The translations under genes were made by a program, and so were the position numbers. Under the pieces are notes generated by a model that made no database searches, was not told the DNA's origin, and saw nothing but the letters and a program-made list of their open reading frames with translations. This document shows positions 33,775 through 45,800 of a stretch of 60,000 nt of DNA, piece after piece. Position 1 is the stretch's first letter. The number at the start of each line of letters is the position of its first letter. Source of the stretch: Nematostella vectensis (taxonomy: Eukaryota > Cnidaria > Anthozoa > Actiniaria > Edwardsiidae); assembly GCF_932526225.1 (NCBI RefSeq), contig NC_064037.1, forward strand, positions 12,849,703 through 12,909,702, read 5' to 3'.

Positions 33775-36262
33775 ATGGGCAAGGTACGAATACAAGTCGC
33801 ATTTACTTCGAGATATTGGCACGCCACACATGCATTTTCAATGATACTTGTTTTACTTGGAAAACGTCGAATGAGGCCAAGAGACATGAGTACACAAACT
33901 AAACAAAAATGAAAATAAAGATCGACTGTAATAAATCAGTGCCGTTGCAGGCCTCGAAATATTGGAGGGGCACAATGCAGAAACATTAAGAAAATATTGT
34001 AGGCACAGCTACGCCCCTACTGGTCATTTCCCTAAAACTTTTGAAAATATTTAGTGGGGGGGAGGGGAGGTGCCCCCAGTGCCCCAACCCGTGCTACGTT
34101 TCTGTAAATCGGTGTTCTTGTATACACTTCAATAATATTTTTTTGATACACTTCAATAATATTTTCTAGAGCGTAGGAAGGGAATTATTTTGAAAATGGA
34201 AAATGGAATAGAAAAAGAAATCATACCATAGGGGGTGTTTTCGAGGGCACAATAACTTTATCGACAAGTCAATTGTATATTGAAGACCGTCCCTGACCTC
34301 TCCTTTCTTGCTTAACACAGCTCTTTGTCTTATTTCTGCTGGTTCTCTGTTCCGCAAGCAGCGGCAAGACATCACATCGCGTCAGTGAATCTGTACCAAG
34401 ATGCAAATGTGATCAAGTCATCAACGAAAACTGCTTCGGAAAAAATAAAATAAGAACAAAAAAGGTTTGTCCGCCCGCATGGTTCACCGTTATCACAATC
34501 GGGGTCATTATATTGATCGCCTTTCATTATATTGATCGCCTTATCAGGCGTGTATCCAAGGGGGGGGGGGGGGGGTGGGCGCAGCAGGTGTACCCACCTC
34601 GCCAACTCTACCAGCAAAAGCGATATCTTCCTCTTGAAGAATCGACAAACCTTATCACCTTGTTTTTGACTCTATGCATATATGACCTCAACCCACCTCT
34701 TCGGCAAGTGTCGGTTATATGGGAAAAACGTAGAGTTGGACCACGTGCATTGTGTAGTCAGGAGTACGCACACATCCCATGCAGTCCCTGGCCACGCCCC
34801 TAGTAGATTTAACGTCATATGCCTTGGCATCTACTATATTGCATTCATGGTACTATATCCTAAACCATTAACAAATTCGTTCTCAATGTCTTTCTATCTG
34901 GTTCCTTTTGACCTTTCCAGTAAAGGCACTAGCAACGTGGTAAAACGGTAACGTTCCTGCCATCTTTCGTTTATTTGTTTCACAGATTATCTGTGTGTAC
35001 CCATCTCTTGCTAGAATCGAGGAAGAACTTCAAAAAGCCGGGGGTTATAACCCGCGATATGCATCTATCGACGCGTGCGGTGTGGCAGACTTCAAGCCAC
35101 TCGGGGACTTTCATACCGCGCCCTTGCTACATCCCTTCATCGCGAGCTCAGAGGTAACACAATGCAGAAGAAAGAAAAACATGACATGCGCATTTGACGA
35201 CGAAAAGCCACCAGTGCCTCCATTCAAAATCCAGCAACCAACAAAAACGCCGAAGGACATTCCGTTGCCTCTATACGTGAAAATATATGGTAAGAAAGCG
35301 AGAAACCCGCTATACCAGGGCGGCCCCTGGTGGACGAAGGGAGTGCCGGGGAAGAATGAGAATAAAGCTAAGAGCAGGGTGAAACGCGACCCGCCAACCA
35401 CCAGTACTGTTAAGCCGAGAAAATGTCTCTTCAAAGGTGAATAGAATACCTGGATACTTTCCTGGACCAACAATATTCGTGCAATTTTGTACTAGTTAAA
35501 CATAGGTGTCCTTCTTAAAGTCGCATTGTCATCAGTTTACTTCCGGAGGGCCGACGGAAAGCTCAACCGACAATAAAAGAATAAAGAAACTATTAGAATC
35601 CGCGCTATTTAACAGGCCATGCTCTAAATCATCAGTCACATCCTCAAAGAAACTACCAATAGCCATACAGCTTAAACAACTTTGAAATATTTTTTCGCGT
35701 TTTCCGCCAAAAAAATCATCGCGATTGTTACGTAATCGACCGTTAGTAAACTGGTGACATGCCGCTTTAAAGGCCACATATTATTCTTTCATAATAATGA
35801 AATAGTTTGCCTCTTTCTAAAGGAGAAATCATTCCCGGCACAAATCGCTACCAAGCGTGCAGTGTGTGCTCGGTGAAAACGGACTCAGGAACCGACGTCT
35901 ACCCTAAGTTCGTTAACGAGCTCGTCTGCGCCCATACACTCGTCCCGCCCGTACAAAACTACGTGGACCCAAACTGCATGTCCAACCTGGGCTTCTGTAT
36001 CCAGCAGAGCCTAAGAATCCCTGGAATCAGGATCACTGGTTTCACACGAAAGCAAAACGGCCTTTTCCAACCAAATATCGAGCGAGTTCAAATAACAGTC
36101 AGGGCATACTGCAGTTGCCAGATTTCCCAAGTCGCTAAGAACATAACAGATTTGTTCTTAGTACCTTCACAAGGACCGCCATACTCCTATCAGGGGCATA
36201 GCCCAGGAGGCCCGCCCCCCCCCCCCCCCCCCCCACCCTTTTACCAGCCAAAAATACAGTAA
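33775..36262 (+). CDS. Secreted cystine-knot ligand precursor, IL-17/Trunk-like (four exons, 347 aa)
   Basis: Exons: 33775-33783 (only Met-Gly-Lys), 34321-34464, 34986-35436, 35823-36262. Phases agree and total 348 codons. The protein starts MGKLFVLFLLVLCSASSG, a clear signal peptide. A pro-region of about 165 residues ends in a furin-type site RVKR at residues 182-185. The mature part has a cysteine pattern like IL-17 family ligands: ACSVC, then DVYPKFVNELVCA, then CIQQSLRIPGIRITG, then ITVRAYCSCQI near the end. The YP...C spacing and the final C-x-C recall IL-17; a furin-cleaved pro-region is more typical of Trunk/PTTH-type ligands. The family call is by eye and should be read as cystine-knot ligand. 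The last 23 codons lie in a MITE-like repeat (36191-36328). Possible poly(A) signals AATAAA lie at 36539 and 36583. The tiny first exon is the least certain part. Confidence 0.72.
33937..34104. mobile_element. MITE-like element with CAGTGCCGT termini, copy 2
   Basis: It begins CAGTGCCGTTGCAGG and ends, read on the other strand, CAGAAACGTAGCACGGG. The interior matches copy 1 (1655-1787) in inverse orientation, including the ctactggtcatttcc block. It lies in intron 1 of the ligand gene. Confidence 0.75.
35515..35770. mobile_element. MITE-like element with TTAAAG ends, copy 2
   Basis: Near-full-length copy of the element at 10235-10488, in the same orientation, with many point differences (e.g. 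agtcgcattgtcatcagttt). It occupies most of intron 3 (35437-35822) of the ligand gene. Confidence 0.9.
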
Positions 36263-36328
36263 ATGTATGAGACATTATCTAAAATACAGGAGAAAATGAC
36301 TTATAAGTCCCTTTTGGCTACGCCGCTG
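36191..36328. mobile_element. Short inverted-repeat element forming the ligand gene's C-terminus
   Basis: Left end CAGGGGCATAGCCCAGGAGG; right end read on the other strand CAGCGGCGTAGCCAAAAGGG; an imperfect 20-bp terminal inverted repeat. The interior has a homopolymer C run that codes for a run of Pro. The ligand frame enters the element at its first base and stops inside it at 36260-36262. Confidence 0.72.
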
Positions 36329-36848
36329 CATATTTGCTTAACCATGTGGATAGTTTCTGAGAAATGGCGGTGTAATTAATCTAAAAAGAATAAGGTTATA
36401 TTAGCAATGTTATAAAAGAGTCATCGCGATGTGTGATTTATGGCATGTTATAATCAATACATATATTTAAACAAAACGACGAACTTTTGAGAATGTTGTG
36501 CTATGTGCAGTAAAACCCACATTGTTTAATGGGTATCTAATAAAAAGGTCTTCAAAGCCATATAAGCCTTGATTCCTAAGATAATAAATCCAAATTATGG
36601 TTTGTTCAATACTACTCACGTTAGTTATGATTGATACATTGTTTCCACTTTATACAAATTAAACCATTAAAATGGTTGCACTGCACCATCCCGAATATGA
36701 AAAGAGAGCTTTAAAATGATCTTGATTTGCTTTATGTAAACTAGAGTGCGTTTTTTCTTAAATAACATGAAACTCCAGAACATCTTAATTCCTGCAACGG
36801 GTTGGCGGTGCTTAAGTCACTATGTGAGTACAGATTTTGACCTAATCT
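36263..36848. other. Gap between two convergent genes
   Basis: 3' UTR and intergenic sequence between the ligand gene (+) and the TSP1 gene (-). It holds the end of the inserted element and two AATAAA motifs on the + strand (36539, 36583). Nothing else recognised. Confidence 0.6.
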
Positions 36849-39800
36849 CTAACCCCGTTTACGTTTCTTATGGTGAATTTTTCCTTTGATGTGATGTCTC
36901 TGCTTGTTCTTTTTGCGAATACCTCGCACTCTGCCCTGTATTGAATGCTTCTGTATGCCTGAGCGCTTAAGAGTGTTCAGTTTAGTCACAAGTGAACTTT
37001 GAACCGTGCCCGGTCTGACTCCACGCGTGTCCTTATTATCATCTTTCTCCTCAAACGCCGCTAGCGTTTCTGTTGGCACATTCTCGTCTGAGGTATTCTG
37101 TGGTTTCTTCAGTTCACGAAGTAAAGAACCCAGCTCGGCTTCTGTCTGAGACTTTTTATCCCCGGTTTTATCTAAAAGGAATAAAATATTTGAAAAAGCA
37201 ATAGGTTCGTGCAATAAACATTCATTTCCCTTCATTTTTTCTTTTACATTTTAACCCGTTTTTTCTCGTTTTGCACGTTTCGCTTTCCTGCTTTTAATGA
37301 GGCTAGAATCGCAAAATGCGCAAAATATACAAAACCAAAAACCATGTAACAACTCCGACTCCCCCTTTCACCTAACACAATTCGGTCAATCTATATTTAC
37401 CATTACAGTCTCTGGGATCAAGTATCTCGTTTCTTCGAGTGATAAAGACCGGTTTACACGAATAGTCGGCAATGCAGTTGGCTTTAGCGTCGCTGGCACA
37501 CGTCTGGCTATCGCAAGGATCATTTTGGCAGACCCTGTGAGGTGGTACTTTAAGCAGACCTGAAACGTGTAGCATAGTATTATCGCCTTGTTATTTATCC
37601 CTCGCGGGCTTGCGGAAAACGGTGTGCTTCCAAGTTTTCGTTATTCTGTACTAATCACATTTCAGACTTTTCTTAGGGTGAATATTGATATTTGATGTGC
37701 ATAGAATTACAAAAACCGGGGGAAAACACCCTCTCCTTAGCTTGGCTGGCCACGCGATAGGGAAAATGTTGTAAAACAACCTTCAGCACCCATATCAAGA
37801 AAATTTGAAAAATTGTCGTTTTTGCCAAACGTGGTCACTTCCATATAAGGAAACTAATATATTCCTTATTTGGAAATACTGCATGATTTTTGTCATTTTT
37901 AAGGTTGCCGTACCGAAGGTGCTTCATAAACATTATGACTTGTAATTTGAGAAAAAAAAAAAACAGTGACTGTGACCATCTTTGGTCAATGGAGAAATAT
38001 CTGAAAAGAAACTAAGAGTCCTCGGTACCAGTCCCTCAAAACGACAACGTTTTCTTTACATGTCCCTGGTCTACAAGCACGGTCTTAGCCAACGCTGTAT
38101 ACCCGGGAATTTGAAACATCACACTTACCTCTACAATCCAGTTTGTTACCGGCAAAGTCCAGGAATACCGGCCTGCATTGCGAGCTCACTACGCATCGCG
38201 CCGCATTGTCCGTGTAGCAACCAGAGGTCTGGCACGGGTCCGTATGACAGAGGAGGTCTGGGGAAGAGGTGATTATGCTACCATCGCCTATAAATCAAAT
38301 GGCGTGATCATGAAGCTTATAGTATCGACCTCTACAAGCTGTCTGAGAAATCAAGTAGCTATGACTAGGACCAGTTCGAAGTGTAATATTAAAACAAGCT
38401 TCATTTTGTTCTGTTTTTGTTTATGTTGTACATGTGCGTGTGAGAGCCGGCAAAATATGAACAACGATCCTAGGCAGAGCGGTTGATTTGCTTTGGCTTC
38501 CGATTATATACACCGACTTACACAAAATTATTCTGTTCCTGTGTATATAAAAAGTGTAAATCCGCCCTTTTAGACATACCTTTACAATTCTCTAAAATAT
38601 TGCCACTGATGTCAAAAAAGACAGGCTTGCATTTCGAGCTTGTCACACACATCGCATCAGGATGCTCTAGGCATTTGGTGATTTTGCAAGGGTTGAACCC
38701 GCAAAGTTTTACTGGATTGGCCTTCACGAGATAATTATCACCTGAAACAATTTCATCATTATGTCTATCATCACCATCGTTATCATAAAAATCTCGGATC
38801 CATAATCTCAATCACAAACACAATCATTATCCTTGCAACTATCATGATCATAACCATATCATCATAATAATCATCAAAACCATCAACATAATGTTTACAG
38901 GCATTATTATCACATTATCGGACCATCATCATTATCGCCATGAACACAATAATACCGTTGTCATTATCATTTATAGTGAACCATTTCTATGAACCTGGAC
39001 TAATCGATCATCGTCATCATCGTCATCATCGTCATCATCATCATCATAATGTTCTCACCTGTTGGGCATTTGCGCATGTTACAGCGTTTCAGTTGTACGT
39101 GTCGCCCTTGGCAGCCGAGATGAGGATTTTCACAGGCTCTTCTTCGCATTTTTGCTCCTCCTCCACATGTTTTAGAGCACCGCCCGTATGCGGACCACTC
39201 GCTAAATCCCTGCCCTGATAAACCAAGAATCAGGCCATAAAAGACAATACTGCATATGACTAGCTAAGAAAATGAGCTGTTCTTATGCGTCCCTGCTTCT
39301 CCAATTGTCTTTTTGGAACCTTTCGGATACCTAGCCTCTTTTTTTGCAGTTACTTTTTCTATTATACGTTATGATTCATAGGCACCTTTTTAAATGTGCG
39401 GTATGTACTTGTTATCAAAATCAAGTTTTTATTTGTCGATATAAAGGAAGGCCAATCACGGCCACTATTTTATGCTCCCGCTCAATAAAAGAATACTAAT
39501 ACAGAATTTTTATCTTTGTTATAGTGGACGGTGGCTCTCTGAGTGGTCTGAGCAAATTACCAGATATTTTCAATCAAATATCGTCAATAATATATCAGAC
39601 TACATCACAGATTGTTATTTTGGAGTTTCCTTGATAATAAATTGCTGATTTCCAATGATAAACAATAAACCAGGAGTGGGTGATCGACAATCTTCAACCT
39701 TTTTTACTCAAGTATACCTTTTTCACTCAAGTATACCTTTTTTACTAAAGTATACCAACCTTTGCACGGCACATAAGGGCAAGCTTTAACTTCATGCTTA

Positions 39801-42800
39801 GGCCCCTCGCAAAGTTTGCCACCGTTTAGCGGCGGGGGATTGGTACATGTTCGGCCTCTCTTTCTAACCCCAAGCCCACACGGCTGGCACTCGGTCCACG
39901 CACTCCATGACGTATAGTTTCCATTGACTAGAGAGAAGCAAACATGGTTACTTGGCCCTCGGAAATGGATGATTTGATAAATAGCTTGACTATTATTACG
40001 TTCGATTCTACGCTGAACATGGTAGTCTTAATAGGGTGCAGGATATTTTGGAAAGGTCAATGGCTCACTTTTTTAAAGTTCCAAAACAGTTTTTATCTCT
40101 AGAATACTAAATAAGATACTTAATAGAAACAATAGAACCACTTCACTTCGAACCATTTTTTTAAAATAGCCTGACCTCTCCTATTTCCATTTGCTGTCTA
40201 ATGCGTACCTTTGCACCCCTTGAATTTGCATATCTTGATCTCAAATTGATTACCCTTGCAAGGTTTGCCGCCGTTTTCTGGCACCGGATTGGTGCAGTAC
40301 CTTTCACGTGATCGGATAGATGTGCGCCCGCACTCCTGACTGCAGTTTGACCAAGCGGTCCATGGTGTGAAACCGCCATTGACTAAAAGAGTGAAATAAT
40401 GGCCGTAACTAAAATGTCGTAGCTAGCTAGCTTATTTGAGGGGGGGGGGCAATATTTTTTTGAGGAGGTGCTGATGCTTATAGGCATTAGTTTGGACTTT
40501 TTAAAGTAATATACCAGGCAATATACCAGGACAGTTGTCTCGCCAACAAAGTTTTGCGTCAATTTCAGGTCCAACACATGTCCTGCCGCCATTCCTAGGC
40601 TCGGGATTATCGCATCTGCGCCTGCGGTGCGAGTATGCTGCGGTGCTACACTTGCTTGGGCATGCGCTCCACGCAGACCACTCAGAAAAGCCTCCGTCCA
40701 CTATAACAAAGATGAAAATTCTGTATTAGTAGTCTCATATTACTGAATATTATTAGCTTAATTCATCATACAATTTTCGCCTGAAAGTTGTCACTGATTT
40801 GGCCCTAAGAGAACCATGGTTCGCTTATTTGCTTCCATTTTTTGTGTGACATAATTTTACCTGGGTATGATTGCGTGACACATGTCTTTACATGGTCAAT
40901 GATTGCATGACACATATATTTACCTCGACAAGGTTTGTACGTCTTTATCTTATATCTTAGCAATGACAGCGTGACACGTGACACATTGTCTTTACCTGGG
41001 CAATCTGGAAGAGCGCATCTCTTGCGTTCTATCCACGCATGCGTGCAGTTCTTGCCTCCATACTTTGGCATTGGGTTTGTGCACGTTCTTGTGCGCTTGC
41101 TGAAAAAGTGAGTCCCACAAGCGACGCTTGGGCAGTGCGACCATTCCGACCACGGTGAGAAGCCTCCATCAACTTTGTATAACGATTGGAATAGAATGAT
41201 ATCAGGATTGGAACAGAATTTTTATCTGGATTTGAATAGAATGTTATCAGGATTGGAATAAAACGTATCGGGATTTTCCTGCTAGATATTTCCCCAGCCA
41301 TCTGGCTTGCTCGATCTTTATCTTAGCCAATGGCATCGGGATTTTCCTGCTAGATATTTCCCCAGCCATCTGGCTTGCTCGATCTTTATCTTAGCCAATG
41401 GCATCGGGATTTTCCTGCTAGATATTTCCCCAGCCATCTGGCTTGCTCGATCTTTATTTTAGCCAATGTCATCGGGATTTTCCTGCTAGATATTTCCCCA
41501 GCCATCTGGCTTGCTCGATCTTTATCTTAGCCAATGATTTTTCTAAGGGTTCCGGCATAGACTTTTATAATCAACCTTTTTAAATTGATTTTCGTTACCG
41601 ACAGGTGGTAAATCAAATGGTTCTTCTCTTACTTGGTTCCGTCCCTTAACTGGACATGATTCCGTCCTTTACCCGGACATGGTTCCGTCCCTTACCCGGA
41701 CATGGTTCCGTCCCGCAGTTCCGCAGCTCCACGCGTTCCCCTGCGCAGGGCTTGCCGCCATTTCTGGGAGGAGGGCTGTCGCATTTTCTCTCACGGCGTG
41801 ACAGCGCTGTGGTGTTACACGTCTTTGAGCATGGTGACCACTTGGACCACGCCCCTAGGCCACCATCCACTAGAGTTGCAAGCATAAGCAATGGGTTCAA
41901 GAGATACAAGAAAAATTGTAGAATAAGCGGATGAGGAATAATTTGTAACGGAACAAAGGGAAAAAGGAGGGATTGAAGTGGAACAAAGAGATGACGGATA
42001 AATTGGAGTGAAATGAGGGACGAAGAGACCAAAAATAAAACATAAAAACCGGGAAGAAGAATAAATAACCTTGCATTTCAAGATATATGAAGGAAAAATG
42101 AGAGGGGTTCCGTAATTGCTAGAATAAGCCCAAAGCTTTTATCTTAGGCGAGGCGCTGTTTAAAACATCTTATCTCTAGATAAAAAGTGAAAGCATACAA
42201 AAAGCAAGCGTTCAGTGATACCATATTGTGGTAGGAAGTACTATCAGTTTTCCTTTCCCTTCTAACGTGAAATCCCCTCGTCATCCTAGTCTTTTAAGTG
42301 CAACAAGTTTAGGAGAGGCGCTTATTTTGGGAAGGTGCTTATTCGAGAAATAACGGTATGGGGGATTTCTACAGCTCTATCCAATTAATGAGATGCTAGA
42401 CCTGGACAGTCCTCGACTCGACATGCTTTAGTTTCCTTTGCTCCTCCGAAGCATTTGAGTCCCCCGTTTCTTGGCGGCGGGTTAGTGCATGTCCGCTGAC
42501 GCATCTTGAACGCTCGCGGGCCGCATGAAGGTGTACAGGGTGACCACTCTGACCACGACGTGTACCCACCATTGACTGGTAAACAATAAACGGACCAAAA
42601 GAATATTAGCCCTGGTTTCTTTAAGCTTTTGTAAATTTGTCCATTTTAAGTCTGTTCCCGACTCAAATTCTAAGGGCAAGAGGAACATAATCTGGTAGGC
42701 ATATTTCCAAACTAAAATTTGGTAGAATAGTGCCTGTTTTTGTGACACGCGTTTACTTAGAAAATCTACGCTGTTACGTTGCGTAATCTGAGCTACTACG

Positions 42801-45800
42801 CCGTCGCGCACGAACATTCTCCGACGCGCTAGCAAACTGGCTTTTGCTGTCCGGAGTCCGTCCCGAGTCCTTTCTATTCAAGCCCGAGTATGTCCCGAGT
42901 ACTCGCGATCATCATCCCGAGGCGGCTTTGCCGCAGTCTGTTCCGGAAGCCCATTGCTGAATTAATAGTTCGTTTTATGATTCATGATAAGGTCCATTTC
43001 CGTATCCCACTTTTCCGTTGATTGTAACCCTTCCTGGACAAGGCTCTGTCTCACAATACCTTGTGTCGTAGCACGGCCCTTTGCAATTTAATTGTAACCC
43101 TACCTGGACAAGGCTCTGTCTCACAATCCCTTGTGTCGTAGCGCGGCCCTTTGCACTTTGATTGTAACCCTACCTGGACAAGGCTCTGTCTCACAATCCC
43201 TTGTGTCGTAGCGCGGCCGTTTGCACTTTGATTGTAACCCTACCTGGACAAGGCTCTGTCTCACAATCCCTTGTGTCGTAGCGCGGCCCTTTGCACTTTG
43301 ATTGTAACCCTACCTGGACAAGGCTCTGTCTCACAATCCCTTGTGTCGTAGCGCGGCCCTTTGCACTTTTGCCCGGGAAGGCAGGACCTCTCTCGCTTCA
43401 TGAATCCCCCGCCGCATGTTGTCGTGCATCTAGACCACGTGCTCCAAGCCGTCCACAGCTTCTTATCTAAGGCCAAGGTGAAGGTCAAGTTTATAAGGTG
43501 ACCGGGTCAGATGTACGCCATATTTTGTTGAAATTATCTCAAGACATTGGGGGCTTGACATATTTGAAAGTTTCAGCAGAAAACATATACAAGAGGGAGA
43601 AAAAAAGGTGAAATGAGAAGTTTTTTACTTTCTTTGTGCCTCTATTCAAGATTATGGTTACCCTGGGCAACAGAAAGGGAGAGGACTTTCATTGAAATTA
43701 TGTTATCATCATGATGATCTTTATTACTTAACTTACTTAAATTACTTAACGATGATGACCTTTCTCTTTCCTGTATTGCTTTCTGTGACAACGTAATATA
43801 CAACGAACGCCCTATTCAGCCTCGCTTAGCTCATGAGTGAGTTCGGATGGAGGCAAGGTAATAAAGCAGTAATTGGTATAAAGAGTACCACCTGCCTCCT
43901 AATCTAAATAATCAACATAACAAAAAGGGTGAGTCCTACCTCTTTCCTGGATCCTGCTTTCAAGCACCGTCTGTTCACCTATTTTTCCTGCAATTTCGTA
44001 ATCTACACATGGTGGGACGCTGCAATTCTCTTTCTCTTCCTTCTTTCCAATGCACGGTTTGTCACCTACAGGTCTCATACAGTCCCGGGCTCGGGCTCTC
44101 ACGCTGTTTTTACCGCAAGTAGCCGTGCATTGGCTCCATGGCCCCCATTCAGACATGTCGGTGCTATCATCTGAAATTATTCCAGGGAAATGGTTTCGGC
44201 TTCTTAAAGTAGCATTTAACTTCCACCAAATTAGGCACACAGGTACCAAACATCCTCATTTTCAGCACGGCGCGCAGGATATTTGATTAGCATAAAGTGG
44301 CTGACTTGCCCGGACTCTTTGGCGTAGAAAAAACTAGTTTTCTAGCCCAGTACCTGTGTGCCGAATTTTGTGGAATTTCAGGTAAGTATAAAAAACTTTA
44401 AGAACGTCAGATGCTAAAGAATTCAAAACTCTAAAACGCATCCGCGCAAATACCATCAGAACGATGAAATTTTCATCTTACAAAGAGGCAAGCTTCAGCT
44501 GAATGCGTGGACATGGATGCGTGGATGCGTGGACATTATTCAGATGGTTAACCGCGCTCTGATAATTTTTCATTTTACCTGAACAACTCTTAACAAGGCA
44601 TTCCCTTTTCTCCAGCGTGACGCCATTACATTCCAACGCATCATCTTTGCACCACCTAGTGCGCATGTGCACACCAGTCCCACATGTCTTACTACAAGAT
44701 GACCATTCTGACCAAGGCGTCATGCCCGTTTCAGAATACTTCTTAACCTCTTTCTGGTACGGCTCTGAGTCCTTTGTAGATGTCACAATGTCTCTAGAGG
44801 CCGCTACGTGGGATCCTGATTCGCTTGCAGTATTTTGTTTGCCTTCTGGATTATTCGCGGTGAGAGCATTGGGCTTTGTTTCTTTGCCAACAGGACCTAT
44901 ATCTTGTCCTTTAACACCGGCGTTGTTTGCTGAATCTTTCTTAGTATCATTATGCGTTGCGTTCGTACCTTCCTTGTCGACAAGAGCTGTTAGAAAGAGG
45001 TTGAACTTTGCAAGCATTTTCTCAAATGGTTTTTTAGATTGTGTTTCGTTTAGACGGACTTTGGCATTCTCATGTCGTAAGGTATTATAAGAATTTGTCT
45101 CTGAGATACCTTCGCGTAATGCATGAGAAGCAGAATAATTGCTTTTTCCCTTCTCTTCGTTTTGGCCTGCCTTTATGATTATTTGGGGTACCTGCATTAA
45201 TTGTTGAGATTTTTGTGTTTTTATAGGCTTTGTTTTTGTTTCCACATCACCTAATTGGCTCTCTGGATTCTCCACTTCTTGGACTGCGTGATCTGAGTAC
45301 TCTTTTCCGCTTGGCAGCTTCTTAGAATTGAGTTGAGGTTCTTTACTTAAACTAGCTGCCCCATTGACGTCTGTTTCTATACTTGGTGAAGCTATCTCGG
45401 TTTTATTGGTGTCACCATGGTTACCATTCTTGGTGACGCCAAAAGAATAAGATGTGTCACTGGCAGTAGGTTCTTCTTTCTTTTGCTGATCACTTCTATT
45501 CATTTTTGAATGCGGCCTCTGATTTTGAAGCAGTCCGTCAGTGTTTAGATTTAGAACGAAGTGATAGAGAGTATCCTTATTATTTTGTCTTTGTTTTCTT
45601 AATGACTGCGAATCTGAAGATGCAGGTTGAAATATGCCATGGTTGCTAGAAACACTTGCTGTGTTTTCCTTGCGTGACTCTGCCTTTCTTGCGTCTTCTT
45701 GTGTCTTTAGCTCCATTAAATTTTTATTTTCCACTTTTGAGGAGTTACTGGGTTCCATTTGGCTTTGAACATTCTTTATTTTTGCCTTTCCATGTTGCAA

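Noticed and set aside
34372-34617. 81-codon minus-strand ORF
   Set aside because: It overlaps the signal-peptide exon of the ligand gene and a G homopolymer; no independent support.
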